Origin: Bacteroidales bacterium
GTDB taxonomy: Bacteria > Bacteroidota > Bacteroidia > Bacteroidales > P3
Length of the DNA: 64,000 bases
Assembly: GCA_017483575.1 (NCBI GenBank)
Contig: JAFUWF010000006.1
Span: 43,303-107,302, forward strand
Direction of reading: 5' to 3'
The notes beneath the pieces are model-generated. The model was not told the origin of the DNA, ran no database searches, and worked only from the letters and a program-made list of their open reading frames with translations. Shown piece by piece: positions 23,007 through 31,308 of the stretch; position 1 is the first letter of the stretch; every line of letters starts with the position of its first letter. The translations under genes and the position numbers were made by a program.

Positions 23007-23567
23007 ATGGACGAAAGCCATATCTATACTATCCGCTACAAGTTTCCGGTTGGCGAGCTGGAACTTGGCTCCATTGGCGACCGGCTGTGCTTGAGCCTTT
23101 GGCCCTACTCCACACACTATGAGGCCATCCGGCGCAGGTTGTCGAAGGGCTTTGGCGCCACGATTGTCGATGGCCAGTGGACCGATGTGCTGCACGTGGC
23201 GGTCGAGGAGTTGAGGTTCAACTTCTTCCGCGCCTACGACATGAATCCGCTGCCGCTCCGCACCTTCGGCACCGAGCTGCAACAGGAGGTGTGGCGGCAG
23301 GTGGCACGTATTCCGGTGGGTTGCACGGTAAGCTACTGCGAGCTGGCCTCCCTCGCCGGCCACCCCACGGCTGTGCGTGCTGTGGCCAGTGCCGTGGGGG
23401 CCAACGCATTGAATCTCTTTATTCCATGCCACCGCGTGTTGCCAGCCGACGGCTCTGTGGGCAACTATGCCGGACTGCCATACTGCAAGTACCGTCTGCT
23501 CCGGATGGAGGGCGTGGACATCGAGTATCACCGTCGTGTGCCGTATGGGCACAACCGAATAGAATAA
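23007..23567 (+). CDS. ogt: Methylated-DNA--protein-cysteine methyltransferase
   Basis: This 186-residue suicide enzyme removes the methyl group from O6-methylguanine. The acceptor Cys is in the conserved IPCHRV motif, preceded by the helix-turn-helix region IPVGCTVSYCELA and the arginine-finger segment TAVRAVASAVGANAL. The N-terminal ~85 residues form the usual non-catalytic domain. It lacks an AraC/Ada domain, so it is the Ogt/AGT form. It begins just beyond the L31 terminator and ends at a strong terminator. Confidence 0.94.
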   Translation: MDESHIYTIRYKFPVGELELGSIGDRLCLSLWPYSTHYEAIRRRLSKGFGATIVDGQWTDVLHVAVEELRFNFFRAYDMNPLPLRTFGTELQQEVWRQVARIPVGCTVSYCELASLAGHPTAVRAVASAVGANALNLFIPCHRVLPADGSVGNYAGLPYCKYRLLRMEGVDIEYHRRVPYGHNRIE

Positions 23568-23571
23568 AAAA

Positions 23572-23607
23572 AACGCCGTCCGGCATCATTTCGGACGGCG
23601 TTTTTTT
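23572..23607 (+). terminator. Terminator after ogt
   Basis: ACGCCGTCCG pairs with CGGACGGCGT, followed by seven T residues. Confidence 0.9.
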
Positions 23608-23614
23608 ATTATTA

Positions 23615-23646
23615 TTTTGTTGTTTTAACAAAAATTATTATATTTG
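23615..23646 (+). promoter_or_regulatory. Promoter of DUF5362-like gene
   Basis: TTTTG (23615-23619) and TATATTTG (23639-23646), 19-bp spacer, 59 bp before the ATG. Confidence 0.75.
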
Positions 23647-23705
23647 CAAAACGTATTCATTGGTTATTAGTCATGCAAATTATTAACATTTAAACACTTA
23701 AAAAT

Positions 23706-24188
23706 ATGGAAGAACAAAATCTGAAACTTCAGGACGAGGTCAAACAGTATGTCCATTCGATGGGCCGTTGGTACAAATTCTTCGGCATCCTTGCCATCGT
23801 GGGTTGTGCCCTCATGGTACTTGGCGCGCTGATGATGCTGCTTACGGGTGGCATGATGGGGAGCATCATGGAGAATGCCTCCGCTAGTGCTATGTACGAT
23901 GCTGACATCGCTGCTGCCGCAGGTATGGGTAGCATGCCTTTCTGGCTGCTGGGAATTTTTTATCTGATTGGTGCCGGGACTGAGGTGCCGATTATCATTT
24001 ATCTGCTGCGCGGCGCCAAGGCCGCCGAAACGGCCGTGGCGCTGAACAGCAATGAGGCTGCGGCGAGTTTCCTGGCCAATAGCAAGAGCTACTGGAAGTA
24101 TTACGGCATCCTGACCATCGTGGTGTTGGCGTTCTGCATCATTGTGCTGCCCATCATCATCATTGGTGCCGTTGCCGCCGCTCTCTAG
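23706..24188 (+). CDS. Membrane protein, DUF5362-like
   Basis: This 160-residue integral membrane protein has a charged amphipathic N-terminus (LQDEVKQYVHSMGRWYKFFG), then helices at about 24-48 and 75-100, a soluble Ala-rich helix (KAAETAVALNSNEAAASFLANSKSYWKYY) and a last helix at ~135-158. The layout fits DUF5362 proteins of Bacteroidota, whose role is unknown. The gene ends overlapping the 3' end of the convergent peroxidase gene by 4 bp. Confidence 0.7.
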   Translation: MEEQNLKLQDEVKQYVHSMGRWYKFFGILAIVGCALMVLGALMMLLTGGMMGSIMENASASAMYDADIAAAAGMGSMPFWLLGIFYLIGAGTEVPIIIYLLRGAKAAETAVALNSNEAAASFLANSKSYWKYYGILTIVVLAFCIIVLPIIIIGAVAAAL

Positions 24189-24838
24189 CGGAGCAATTCC
24201 TCGATGGCGTCCGTCACTGCCGACATGGGGTCGGTAGGTTCGAAGCGGCGCACCACATTGCCCTGACGGTCAATGAGGAACTTGGTGAAGTTCCACTTGA
24301 TGTCAGGGTTTTTGTCGTAGTCGGGGTCCTGCGAGCGGAACATCTGGTCCATGCGTGCGCCCATTGGGTCGGTGGTGTCGAAACCGCCGAAGGGGGCCTT
24401 CTCCTTCAGCCATGCATAGAGGGCCGTGGCGGAGTCGCCGTTGACGTCGATCTTCGACATCTGGGGGAAGGTGGTGTTGTAGGTGCCGGTGCAGAAGGCG
24501 TGGATTTCTTCGTTGCTGCCGGGGGCCTGCTGGCCGAACTGGTTGCAGGGGAAGTCGAGGATGTCGAATCCCAGGCCGTGGTAACGCTCGTAGAGCTGCT
24601 GCAGCTCCGTGTACTGGGGTGTGAAGCCGCACTCTGTGGCGGTGTTCACCACCAGCACCACCTTTCCCTCGTAGGCGCTGAGGTCGACGGTGTTGCCTTC
24701 GCCGTCGACGGCGTCGAAGGTGTAGAGGTTCTCGGTCTGGACAGGCTCCGCCTCGGCGGGGGCTTCCGTCTTCGGTTTGCATGCGCCCATCAGCAGCATC
24801 GTGGCGGCGGCGAGGGCAAAGAATCTGATCTGTTTCAT
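24185..24838 (-). CDS. Glutathione-peroxidase family lipoprotein (copy 1)
   Basis: This 217-residue thioredoxin-fold peroxidase is tethered as a lipoprotein: signal peptide ending MLLMGAC with Cys20 as the lipid site, then a Pro/Glu/Ala spacer. The peroxidatic residue is Cys (not selenocysteine) in NTATECGFTPQY, the second conserved block is DFPCNQFGQQ, and the Trp block is KWNFTKFLID. Bacterial enzymes of this type usually use thioredoxin as reductant. It is longer than its neighbour by an insert (PFGGFDTTDPMGARMDQMF). The paralogue lies 15 bp upstream on the same strand, so the two are probably cotranscribed and arose by tandem duplication. Confidence 0.92.
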   Translation of the reverse strand: MKQIRFFALAAATMLLMGACKPKTEAPAEAEPVQTENLYTFDAVDGEGNTVDLSAYEGKVVLVVNTATECGFTPQYTELQQLYERYHGLGFDILDFPCNQFGQQAPGSNEEIHAFCTGTYNTTFPQMSKIDVNGDSATALYAWLKEKAPFGGFDTTDPMGARMDQMFRSQDPDYDKNPDIKWNFTKFLIDRQGNVVRRFEPTDPMSAVTDAIEELLR

Positions 24839-24853
24839 GTTGTGTATTAAGGT

Positions 24854-25405
24854 TTAAAGTTGTTCAATGACGGCGTTTTCCACGGCACGCATCGTCGAGG
24901 TCTGGGCGTCGAAGCGGGCCACGACTTCGCCCTTGCGGTCGATGACGAACTTGGTGAAGTTCCACGGAATGTTGCCGGGTTTCTTCTCCTTCAGCCACAC
25001 GTAGAGGGGCGATGCGCTGGCTCCGTTGACGTTGATTTTGGCGAACTGGGGGAACGTGATACTGTACTCGTCGGTGCAGTATTCATGGATGTCTTCGTAG
25101 CTGCCGGGGGCCTGGCCGCCAAACTGGTTGCAGGGGAAGTCCAGCACGGTGAAGCCCTGGTCTTTGTAAGTCTGGTACATGCGCTCAAGGTCGGTGTACT
25201 GTGGCGTGTAGCCGCATTCGGTGGCGGTGTTCACCACCAGCAGCACCTGGCCTTTGTAGGCCGCGAGCGACACGCTGTCGCCCTGCCCGTCGAGCACCTT
25301 GAACTGGTAGATGTTGTCGGTGTTCTCGGGCTCGGCATCGTCTTTGCCGCAAGCGGCGGCCATGAGGGTGGCCACTGCCAGAAGGAGGATTCTGATGTGT
25401 TTCAT
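24854..25405 (-). CDS. Glutathione-peroxidase family lipoprotein (copy 2)
   Basis: This 183-residue paralogue of the adjacent gene has the same layout: lipoprotein signal (LLLAVATLMAAAC), short acidic spacer, peroxidatic Cys in NTATECGYTPQY, DFPCNQFGGQ, and PWNFTKFVID. It is the first gene of the pair and has the promoter. The start at 25405 is chosen over the in-frame ATG at 25441 because it begins the lipoprotein signal. Both enzymes should face the periplasm and detoxify peroxides. Confidence 0.92.
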   Translation of the reverse strand: MKHIRILLLAVATLMAAACGKDDAEPENTDNIYQFKVLDGQGDSVSLAAYKGQVLLVVNTATECGYTPQYTDLERMYQTYKDQGFTVLDFPCNQFGGQAPGSYEDIHEYCTDEYSITFPQFAKINVNGASASPLYVWLKEKKPGNIPWNFTKFVIDRKGEVVARFDAQTSTMRAVENAVIEQL

Positions 25406-25455
25406 GATGGTTGCTGTTTTTGGATTGTTGTAATAAATCATTTAATTTTGCGGTG

Positions 25456-25487
25456 CAAAGGTACAACTATTTTTTTGAATGGCAGTA
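25456..25487 (-). promoter_or_regulatory. Promoter of the peroxidase pair
   Basis: On the minus strand TACCTTTG (25456-25463) lies 19 bp from TACTG (25483-25487), which stands where TTTTG is usual. The surrounding A-tract matches other promoters here. Confidence 0.6.
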
Positions 25488-25553
25488 ATTATTTGTAGTG
25501 ATTCTTCCACGAAGTTCTATAGGATATTGGAAATCAGATGATTGAAAGAAATA

Positions 25554-25585
25554 TTTTGTCATGTCGTCAAAAAAGTGTATTTTTG
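25554..25585 (+). promoter_or_regulatory. Promoter of tRNA-Ser
   Basis: TTTTG (25554-25558) and TATTTTTG (25578-25585), 19-bp spacer, about 21 bp before the tRNA. Confidence 0.8.
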
Positions 25586-25606
25586 CACCCTCAAACGAAC
25601 ACGACA

Positions 25607-25691
25607 GGAGAGATGGCAGAGCGGTCGATTGCGGCGGTCTTGAAAACCGTTGACCTGCGAGGGTCCGGGGGTTCGAATCCCTCTCTCTCCG
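25607..25691 (+). tRNA. tRNA-Ser (TGA)
   Basis: An 85-nt class II tRNA: acceptor GGAGAGA/TCTCTCC, anticodon stem-loop GCGGT-CTTGAAA-ACCGT (anticodon TGA), long variable arm, T-loop GGGTTCGAATCCC. CCA is not encoded. Confidence 0.93.
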
Positions 25692-25713
25692 CACATGTTA
25701 TTAAATCTAAAAT

Positions 25714-26139
25714 ATGAAAAAGATATCTTTTTCTTTTTTTATTGCATTATGCTTTTTTTTCTGTTCATGCTCGAAGGGCAACGATGATTTGATTGTTGGC
25801 ACGTGGACAGTATCGCAGATCTCCTTTACCTCTATTGAAGACAACCAAGTTGTTGCTGACTATGATGTCCCCGGTCAAGATTGGTTGTTCTGCTTTAAGA
25901 GCAATCGCACTGGATGGGTCAAAAATCCTCCCGACAGCATTCCCTATTCCTATACGATAACAGATAATGATCTTATACTTAAAGTCCAGATTCCACTTGA
26001 TGGGCTGCGCAAATCACATGGGTACGAAGAGCTTGCATATAAAATTGACCAGCTGGACGAAAACAAGCTTGTTCTGGCAGAGGAGACGGTGTGGCACGAC
26101 GTTGAAGTCATCTATCGTCTTCATATGAGTAAAATCTAA
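25714..26139 (+). CDS. Small lipoprotein, lipocalin-like
   Basis: This 141-residue exported protein has a lipoprotein signal (FFIALCFFFCSCSKG, lipid Cys at ~18 or 20). The mature part begins LIVGTWTVSQISF, the start of many Bacteroidota lipocalin-like lipoproteins, and continues with alternating strands (TITDNDLILKVQIPL, KLVLAEETVWHDVEVIYRL). Ligand unknown. The gene is markedly AT-richer than the flanking housekeeping genes and lies directly behind tRNA-Ser, a common integration site, so acquisition by transfer is possible. It has no separate promoter of the standard type. Confidence 0.75.
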   Translation: MKKISFSFFIALCFFFCSCSKGNDDLIVGTWTVSQISFTSIEDNQVVADYDVPGQDWLFCFKSNRTGWVKNPPDSIPYSYTITDNDLILKVQIPLDGLRKSHGYEELAYKIDQLDENKLVLAEETVWHDVEVIYRLHMSKI

Positions 26140-26144
26140 CTTTG

Positions 26145-26305
26145 ATGGATAGAAAACAGATAGAAGTTGTGGCCGGCGCTATTGTGAGCGCCGGTCGTCT
26201 TTTTGCCACGGAGCGCGGCTACGACGACCTCGGCAAGAACACACCGCCGTACGCTGGCTCCCGGCGGACCTCAAAGTACTCGACACATTGAAAAAGTTTC
26301 TATAG
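26145..26305 (+). pseudogene. MutT/NUDIX remnant with internal deletion
   Basis: The frame starts as a typical small NUDIX hydrolase (MDRKQIEVVAGAIVSAGRLF..ATERGYDD) and then breaks. In another frame the end reads AVRWLPADLKVLDTLKKFL and a stop, the usual C-terminus of the MutT family. The NUDIX box in between is missing, so about 80 residues have been deleted and the frame shifted. It can no longer encode the enzyme. Confidence 0.7.
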
Positions 26306-26361
26306 GATATAATATTTTTTTATGCCTTACGTTACTTAATAAGTTTAATTTTTTTATCAAG

Positions 26362-27636
26362 ATGCTACAACTGCAATATATCAAGGATCATACCGAGGAG
26401 ATTATCTCCCGATTGAAAATCAAGAATGTACAGAATGTCGAAGAACGTATTGCCGAGATTCTGGAGCTCGACGCCCAGCGGCGCGCGCTGCAGGTGAAGG
26501 CCGACGGTGTCAAGGCCGAGCAGAACAAGACGGCCAAGGAAATCGGCATGCTGATGAAACAGGGCAAGAAGGACGAGGCCGAAGCCGCCAAGGCCCGTAC
26601 CGCCGAGCTGAAGGGCGAAGAGAAGGCCCTCAGCGAGGAGCTGGCCTCCACAGAGAAGACCCTCAACGAGAAACTCATCTCCCTGCCCAACGCGCCGCAC
26701 ATCACGGTGCCTGTGGGCAAGAGCGAGGCCGACAACGTGGTGGTCGGTGAGTTCGGCACCAAGCCGGACCTGCCCGCCGATGCGCTGCCCCACTGGGACC
26801 TCTGCGCCAAATACGACATCATCGACTTCGAGCTCGGCAACAAGGTGACCGGTGCCGGATTCCCCTTCTACAAGGGCAAGGGCGCCCGCCTGCAGCGTGC
26901 TCTCATCAACTTTTTCCTCAACGAGGCCACCGATGCCGGCTTCGTGGAGATCCAGCCGCCGCTGATGGTCAACGAAGCCAGCGGCCTCGGCACCGGCCAG
27001 CTGCCCGACAAGGAGGGCCAGATGTACGCCATCCCGTTGGACGGCTTCTACATGATTCCTACCGCCGAGGTGCCCATCACCAACATCTTCCGCGGCGAGG
27101 TGGTGGATCCGAAACAGTTCCCCATCAAACGTGTGGGCTACAGCGAGTGCTTCCGCCGCGAGGCCGGCAGCTACGGCAAGGATGTCCGCGGTCTGAACCG
27201 CCTGCACGAGTTCTCAAAAGTGGAGATTGTCGTCATCGAACACCCCGACCGTTCCTACGACATGCTGGAGGAAATGAAGAAGCACGTCGGTGGCTTGCTT
27301 GACAAACTGGGCCTGCCGTACCACATACTGAAACTCTGCGGCGGCGACATCAGCTTCACCTCCGCCATGACCTTCGACTTCGAGGTGTGGAGCGCCGCGC
27401 AGAAACGCTGGCTTGAGGTGAGCTCGGTTTCCAACTTCGAGACCTTCCAGGCCAACCGCATGAAGCTCCGTTTCAAGGACGAGAACGGCAAGATGCAGCT
27501 CTGCCACACCCTCAACGGATCGGCCCTCGCCCTGCCACGCATCGTGGCTGCTCTGCTGGAAAACAACCAGACGCCTGACGGCATCGTCATGCCCGAATGT
27601 CTGCGTCCCTACCTCGGATTCGATAAAATCGACTAA
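26362..27636 (+). CDS. serS: Serine--tRNA ligase
   Basis: This 424-residue class II synthetase charges tRNA-Ser and tRNA-Sec. The N-terminal ~110 residues form the long coiled-coil arm that contacts the tRNA variable loop. The catalytic domain shows motif 2 in FRREAGSYGKDVRGLNRLH and motif 3 in TLNGSALALPRIVAALLE, with TAEVPI and SNFETFQANR. Length is standard. The start at 26362 is the first Met of the conserved N-terminus (MLQLQYIKDH). An upstream extension to 26203 runs through the MutT remnant. It ends at a strong terminator. Confidence 0.97.
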   Translation: MLQLQYIKDHTEEIISRLKIKNVQNVEERIAEILELDAQRRALQVKADGVKAEQNKTAKEIGMLMKQGKKDEAEAAKARTAELKGEEKALSEELASTEKTLNEKLISLPNAPHITVPVGKSEADNVVVGEFGTKPDLPADALPHWDLCAKYDIIDFELGNKVTGAGFPFYKGKGARLQRALINFFLNEATDAGFVEIQPPLMVNEASGLGTGQLPDKEGQMYAIPLDGFYMIPTAEVPITNIFRGEVVDPKQFPIKRVGYSECFRREAGSYGKDVRGLNRLHEFSKVEIVVIEHPDRSYDMLEEMKKHVGGLLDKLGLPYHILKLCGGDISFTSAMTFDFEVWSAAQKRWLEVSSVSNFETFQANRMKLRFKDENGKMQLCHTLNGSALALPRIVAALLENNQTPDGIVMPECLRPYLGFDKID

Positions 27637-27668
27637 TTTTCCTCCCCCTCCGGGGAAACCCATTCCAA

Positions 27669-27707
27669 ACAGCGCCGTCGGCACCTACCGACGGCGCTGT
27701 TTTTTTT
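27669..27707 (+). terminator. Terminator after serS
   Basis: ACAGCGCCGTCGG pairs with CCGACGGCGCTGT, followed by a run of T. Confidence 0.92.
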
Positions 27708-27784
27708 ACGGTAGTAAATGGCATAAAACACTAACCAAAGCCTAACCAAACTTTACCATAACTTTACTAAAAGCTTACTACCGT
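27708..27784. repeat. Inverted repeat ACGGTAGTAA...TTACTACCGT
   Basis: Ten-bp perfect ends enclose 57 bp of TAACCAAA/CTTTACCATAAC-type units. It is an intergenic element next to the serS terminator. Confidence 0.6.
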
Positions 27785-27852
27785 GAACTTTAAGTGGTTT
27801 TTTGGTGTTCTTTTGAGTATAAAACGCCTGAATATTAATCAGTTGGATATGC

Positions 27853-27910
27853 AAAAAAGCCCGAAGGGGCGGCAGTGGGATGCTTTTCTCACTGTCGCCC
27901 CTTCGGGCTA
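27853..27910 (-). terminator. Terminator of the barrel protein gene
   Basis: AGCCCGAAGGGGCG and CGCCCCTTCGGGCT form a long stem. On the minus strand it is followed by TTTTTT, and it lies 24 bp beyond the stop of the gene at 27934. Confidence 0.9.
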
Positions 27911-27933
27911 TTGATGATGTAAAAATTTATTTT

Positions 27934-28656
27934 TTAGAAGTGGAATCCGAGACGGAGCATGACGCTGCCTACGGAGCGGCGCTCGCGGGGTAGGGCAGAG
28001 GCCGTGAGGGCGTGCTCGTCGAGGGTGTTCTCGGTGTAGTCGATGTTGTGGGTGCCGAGGCCGTAGTAGTAGAGACCGGCGCTGACGTGCTGACCGAAGT
28101 AGGCGCCGAGGCCGAGCATCCATGCAAAGGCGAAGTTGGCCTTGTAGGCGAATTCCTCGTTGAGGTTGGTGACTTTGTTGGTGCCGCCTTCGGGAGTGAT
28201 CCAGAGGAAGTCGGTGCCGATGCCGAACTCACCGTAGGCCGAGATGTCGTCCCAGGGCAGCTCGTCGTAGATGTAGCTCACGCCGGCGAGCAGGGGGATG
28301 TTGAAGTAGGTGGGGGTGGTGTAGTAGGCGTCGCTGTATTTGTCGCTCCAGCCGCCACCGATGGTGTTCCAGAGGAAGTCGATGTTGGCAAAGGGGGCCA
28401 CCTCGCCGACACCCACGTCGAAGCGGTAGCTGGCACGATAGCCGAGGCCGAAGCCCACGGAGGCGTCCTTGCCGATTTCGGTATAGGTCAGGGGCACGCC
28501 GGTGGTGGAGAGGGCGTTGGCTGATGCGGAGGAGGCGAAGTCGCCGGTGGGGATGTTGCCGTTGAGGTAGATGGACTGGCGGAACTGGGCTTGCGCCACG
28601 GTGCCGACACCCATAATCAAGGCGGTCAGGCACAAAGCTTTTACTAATCTTTTCAT
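27934..28656 (-). CDS. Outer-membrane beta-barrel protein
   Basis: This 240-residue protein has a Sec signal peptide (MKRLVKALCLTALIMGVGTVAQA) and alternating amphipathic strands typical of small OmpA/OmpW-like barrels: YLNGNIPTGDF, VGFGLGYRASYRF, PFANIDFLW, and a last strand SVGSVMLRLGFHF ending in Phe, as outer-membrane proteins do. There is no peptidoglycan-binding OmpA domain. Role unknown. It is the last gene before a strong terminator and lies 24 bp behind the acidic protein gene, so it may share its transcript. Confidence 0.8.
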   Translation of the reverse strand: MKRLVKALCLTALIMGVGTVAQAQFRQSIYLNGNIPTGDFASSASANALSTTGVPLTYTEIGKDASVGFGLGYRASYRFDVGVGEVAPFANIDFLWNTIGGGWSDKYSDAYYTTPTYFNIPLLAGVSYIYDELPWDDISAYGEFGIGTDFLWITPEGGTNKVTNLNEEFAYKANFAFAWMLGLGAYFGQHVSAGLYYYGLGTHNIDYTENTLDEHALTASALPRERRSVGSVMLRLGFHF

Positions 28657-28680
28657 TGTTTTCGGTATTTGTTGTTTTTA

Positions 28681-29334
28681 TTATTCGCTTTTTTTCTTGC
28701 GGCCACGTTTCTTGGGTTCGGGTTTGACCATTTCCTCTTCGGGGATGGTGGCGTCGAGGGGCGGGTTTTCGGCTTCGAAGTATTCCTCCTCGATGCCGCG
28801 GATGTCCTCGTCGGAGGGTTCGAAGTCGTCGTCGTCGGGTTCGTCGTCGTCGCCGATTTTCTCGTAGCTGTCGAGCTCTTCAACCTCGTCGTCGCCGAAG
28901 GCGGCGCGGATTTCCTCCTTGTTGATGCCGAGGGTGAGTTTCTTTTTGCGCTTCTCGTCTTCCTCGATGTTGGTCTCGAAGTCGCCGTGGCGGAGGACGC
29001 GTTCTTTATGTGCGGGGTCGATTTCCTCTTTTTCGAGGGCTTCGCTCAGGGGGGCGAACTCGTCTTCCTTGCCGCTGTCGTCGTCGTCGTCGAAGAGTGC
29101 TTTGTCGAGGTCTTCGCCGAGGGTGTCGATGACCACCTCGAATTTTACCATATAGTTGGTGTCGTCGGTCTCAAAGGGGACGATAAAAATTGTTTCTCCG
29201 TTGGGCTTGACGAAGCGTTGCAAGTAGTTGTTATAGCCGTCGGGATATGCTTCTTTGAACATTTCCTTCAGGTTTTCAGTCAGGTTTTTGTAACTGACTA
29301 TCAGGTTCTTTTTGTGTTTTTTGGTAGTTGCCAT
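28681..29334 (-). CDS. Conserved acidic protein linked to parE
   Basis: This 217-residue cytoplasmic protein begins MATTKKHKKNLIVSYKNL, followed by a compact beta domain (ETIFIVPFETDDTNYMVKFEVVI), a long Asp/Glu-rich middle (DDDDDSGKEDEF..., DDDEPDDDDFEPSDED) and a basic tail (KPKKRGRKKKSE-like) resembling an AT-hook. I recall the same gene beside topoisomerase genes in other Bacteroidales, but its function is not known to me. The start at 29334 is preferred over 29355 because the family begins MATTKK. It has its own promoter in the 56-bp gap after parE. Confidence 0.72.
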   Translation of the reverse strand: MATTKKHKKNLIVSYKNLTENLKEMFKEAYPDGYNNYLQRFVKPNGETIFIVPFETDDTNYMVKFEVVIDTLGEDLDKALFDDDDDSGKEDEFAPLSEALEKEEIDPAHKERVLRHGDFETNIEEDEKRKKKLTLGINKEEIRAAFGDDEVEELDSYEKIGDDDEPDDDDFEPSDEDIRGIEEEYFEAENPPLDATIPEEEMVKPEPKKRGRKKKSE

Positions 29335-29352
29335 AGTTGTTGGATTTTGTTG

Positions 29353-29385
29353 CAATAATAGGAAGTTATTTTGATATGGCCAAAT
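29353..29385 (-). promoter_or_regulatory. Promoter of the acidic protein gene
   Basis: Minus-strand ATTTG (29381-29385) and TATTATTG (29353-29360), 20-bp spacer, between the parE stop and the next start. Confidence 0.6.
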
Positions 29386-29390
29386 TTTTT

Positions 29391-31301
29391 TTATGCTACC
29401 ACTATGGATTCGTCGTCTTCGACCCTCAGGTTGTCCATGATGAACTCACGTCGTTCGAGGGTGTTTTCGCCCATGTAGAAGGAGAGGACGCCTTTGGTGT
29501 CGAACTCTTTGTGCAGGATGACGGGGTCGAGGCGCATGTCTTTGCCGATGAAGTTCTTGAACTCGTCGGGGCTGATTTCGCCGAGGCCTTTGAATCGTGT
29601 GATTTCGGCCTTGGGGGTGTCGTGGATGGCGGCGATGCGCTCCTCGTCGGTGTAGCAGTAGGTGGTTTTCTGTTTGTTGCGGACGCGGAAGAGGGGAGTC
29701 TGGAGGATGTAGACGTGGCCGGTCTGGATGAGCTCGGGGTAGAAGCGGAGGAAGAAGGTGAGCAGCAGGAGGCGTATGTGCATGCCGTCGACATCGGCAT
29801 CGGTGGCGATGACGACGTTGTTGTAGCGGAGGTTCTCCATGCCGTCGTCGATGTCGAGGGCGTTGTGCAGGAGGTTGAGTTCTTCGTTCTTGTAGACGTC
29901 TACCTTGCTGATGCTGTAGGTGTTCTTGGGTTTACCGCGGAGGGAGAAGACGGCCTGGGTGTCCACGTCGCGGCTCTTGGTGATGGAGCCGGAGGCGGAG
30001 TCGCCCTCGGTGATGAAGATGGTGCTCTCCAGACGGCGGGCATGGTTGGTGTTGTAGTGCACGTGGCAGTCGCGCAGCTTTCGGTTGTTGAGGCTGGCTT
30101 TCTTGCCTGCCTCGCGGGCCACCTTCTTGATGCCGGCAATCTCCTTGCGCTCCTTTTCGTTGGCGTTGATTTTGGCCAGCAGGGCGTCGGCCGTTTCGGA
30201 GTGCATGTGGAGGTAGTCGTCGAGGTTGCGTTTGAGGATGTCGAGCACGTAGGTCTTCAGCAGGGGGCTGTCGTTGGTGCCGTCCACCTTGTTGGGTTCG
30301 AGGTGTGTGCTGCCGAGCTTGGTCTTGGTCTGGGCCTCGAAGACGGGCTCCTGTATGCGCACGCAGAGGGCGCAGACGAGGCCTTGGCGGATGACCTCGG
30401 GGGGATAGTCTTTCTTGATGAAGTCCTTCACCACGCGGGCGTAGGCCTCGCGGAAGGCGCTCTGGTGGGTGCCGCCCTCGGTGGTGTGCTGGCCGTTGAC
30501 GAAGGAGAAGTAGTAGTCGTTGCTCTGCCCGTTGACGTGGGTGAAGGCGGCCTCGAAGTCGCCCTCCTTGATGTGGATGACGGGATAGAGGGCGTCGCTC
30601 TGCAGGTTGTTCTCCAGGAGGTCCAGCAGGCCGTTCTTGGAGTAGTAGCGGCGGTCGTTGTAGTATAGCGTCAGGCCGTGGTTGAGGTAGGCGTAGTTCC
30701 AGATGCGGCGTTCGACATATTCGCTGATGAAGTGGTAGTTGCCGAAGAGTTTGCTGTCCGGGACGAACTCGACGAGGGTGCCGTTCTCGGCATTGTAGGT
30801 GTCCGGGACGATGCCGCTGTCGTTGGTGAGCTTGCCGTCGCAGAATTCGGCGATGCGGGTCTTGCCTTCGCGGATGGACTGGACCTTGAAGTAGCTGCTC
30901 AGGGCGTTGACGGCCTTGGTACCCACGCCGTTCAGGCCCACCGACTTCTGGAAGACCTTGCTGTCGTATTTGGCGCCGGTGTTCAGTTTGCTGACGGCTT
31001 CGACCAGCTTGCCCAGGGGGATGCCGCGGCCGTAGTCGCGGATGCTCACGTGGCGTTCGCCGAAGTTTATTTTCACTTCGATCTTCTTGCCGAAGCCCGA
31101 GGTGAACTCGTCGATGGCGTTGTCTATCACCTCTTTGATGAGCACATAGATGCCGTCGTCGTGGCTCGAGCCGTCGCCCAGCTTGCCGATGTACATTCCC
31201 GGACGCAGGCGGATGTGCTCCATGTCTTCCAGGTGCACAATGCTGTCGTCGTTGTAGTCTACAGGGTTGGTGGTGTTCAGTATGTCTGTCTGTTGTTCCA
31301 T
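29391..31301 (-). CDS. parE: DNA topoisomerase IV subunit B
   Basis: This 636-residue ATPase subunit of a type IIA topoisomerase decatenates and relaxes chromosomes together with ParC. The GHKL ATPase domain is seen in [20 protein letters not shown] and DYGRGIPLG, with [15 protein letters not shown] as the lid. The TOPRIM domain has [11 protein letters not shown] and [12 protein letters not shown]. Length fits ParE, being shorter than GyrB of many phyla. parC is not in this window. The gene follows the DUF748 gene by 7 bp in one operon. Confidence 0.93.
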   Translation of the reverse strand: MEQQTDILNTTNPVDYNDDSIVHLEDMEHIRLRPGMYIGKLGDGSSHDDGIYVLIKEVIDNAIDEFTSGFGKKIEVKINFGERHVSIRDYGRGIPLGKLVEAVSKLNTGAKYDSKVFQKSVGLNGVGTKAVNALSSYFKVQSIREGKTRIAEFCDGKLTNDSGIVPDTYNAENGTLVEFVPDSKLFGNYHFISEYVERRIWNYAYLNHGLTLYYNDRRYYSKNGLLDLLENNLQSDALYPVIHIKEGDFEAAFTHVNGQSNDYYFSFVNGQHTTEGGTHQSAFREAYARVVKDFIKKDYPPEVIRQGLVCALCVRIQEPVFEAQTKTKLGSTHLEPNKVDGTNDSPLLKTYVLDILKRNLDDYLHMHSETADALLAKINANEKERKEIAGIKKVAREAGKKASLNNRKLRDCHVHYNTNHARRLESTIFITEGDSASGSITKSRDVDTQAVFSLRGKPKNTYSISKVDVYKNEELNLLHNALDIDDGMENLRYNNVVIATDADVDGMHIRLLLLTFFLRFYPELIQTGHVYILQTPLFRVRNKQKTTYCYTDEERIAAIHDTPKAEITRFKGLGEISPDEFKNFIGKDMRLDPVILHKEFDTKGVLSFYMGENTLERREFIMDNLRVEDDESIVVA

Positions 31302-31308
31302 AGTATTC

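Noticed and set aside
24185-24838. Selenocysteine at the peroxidase active site
   Set aside because: The active-site codon is a normal Cys codon in NTATECGF, and there is no in-frame TGA.
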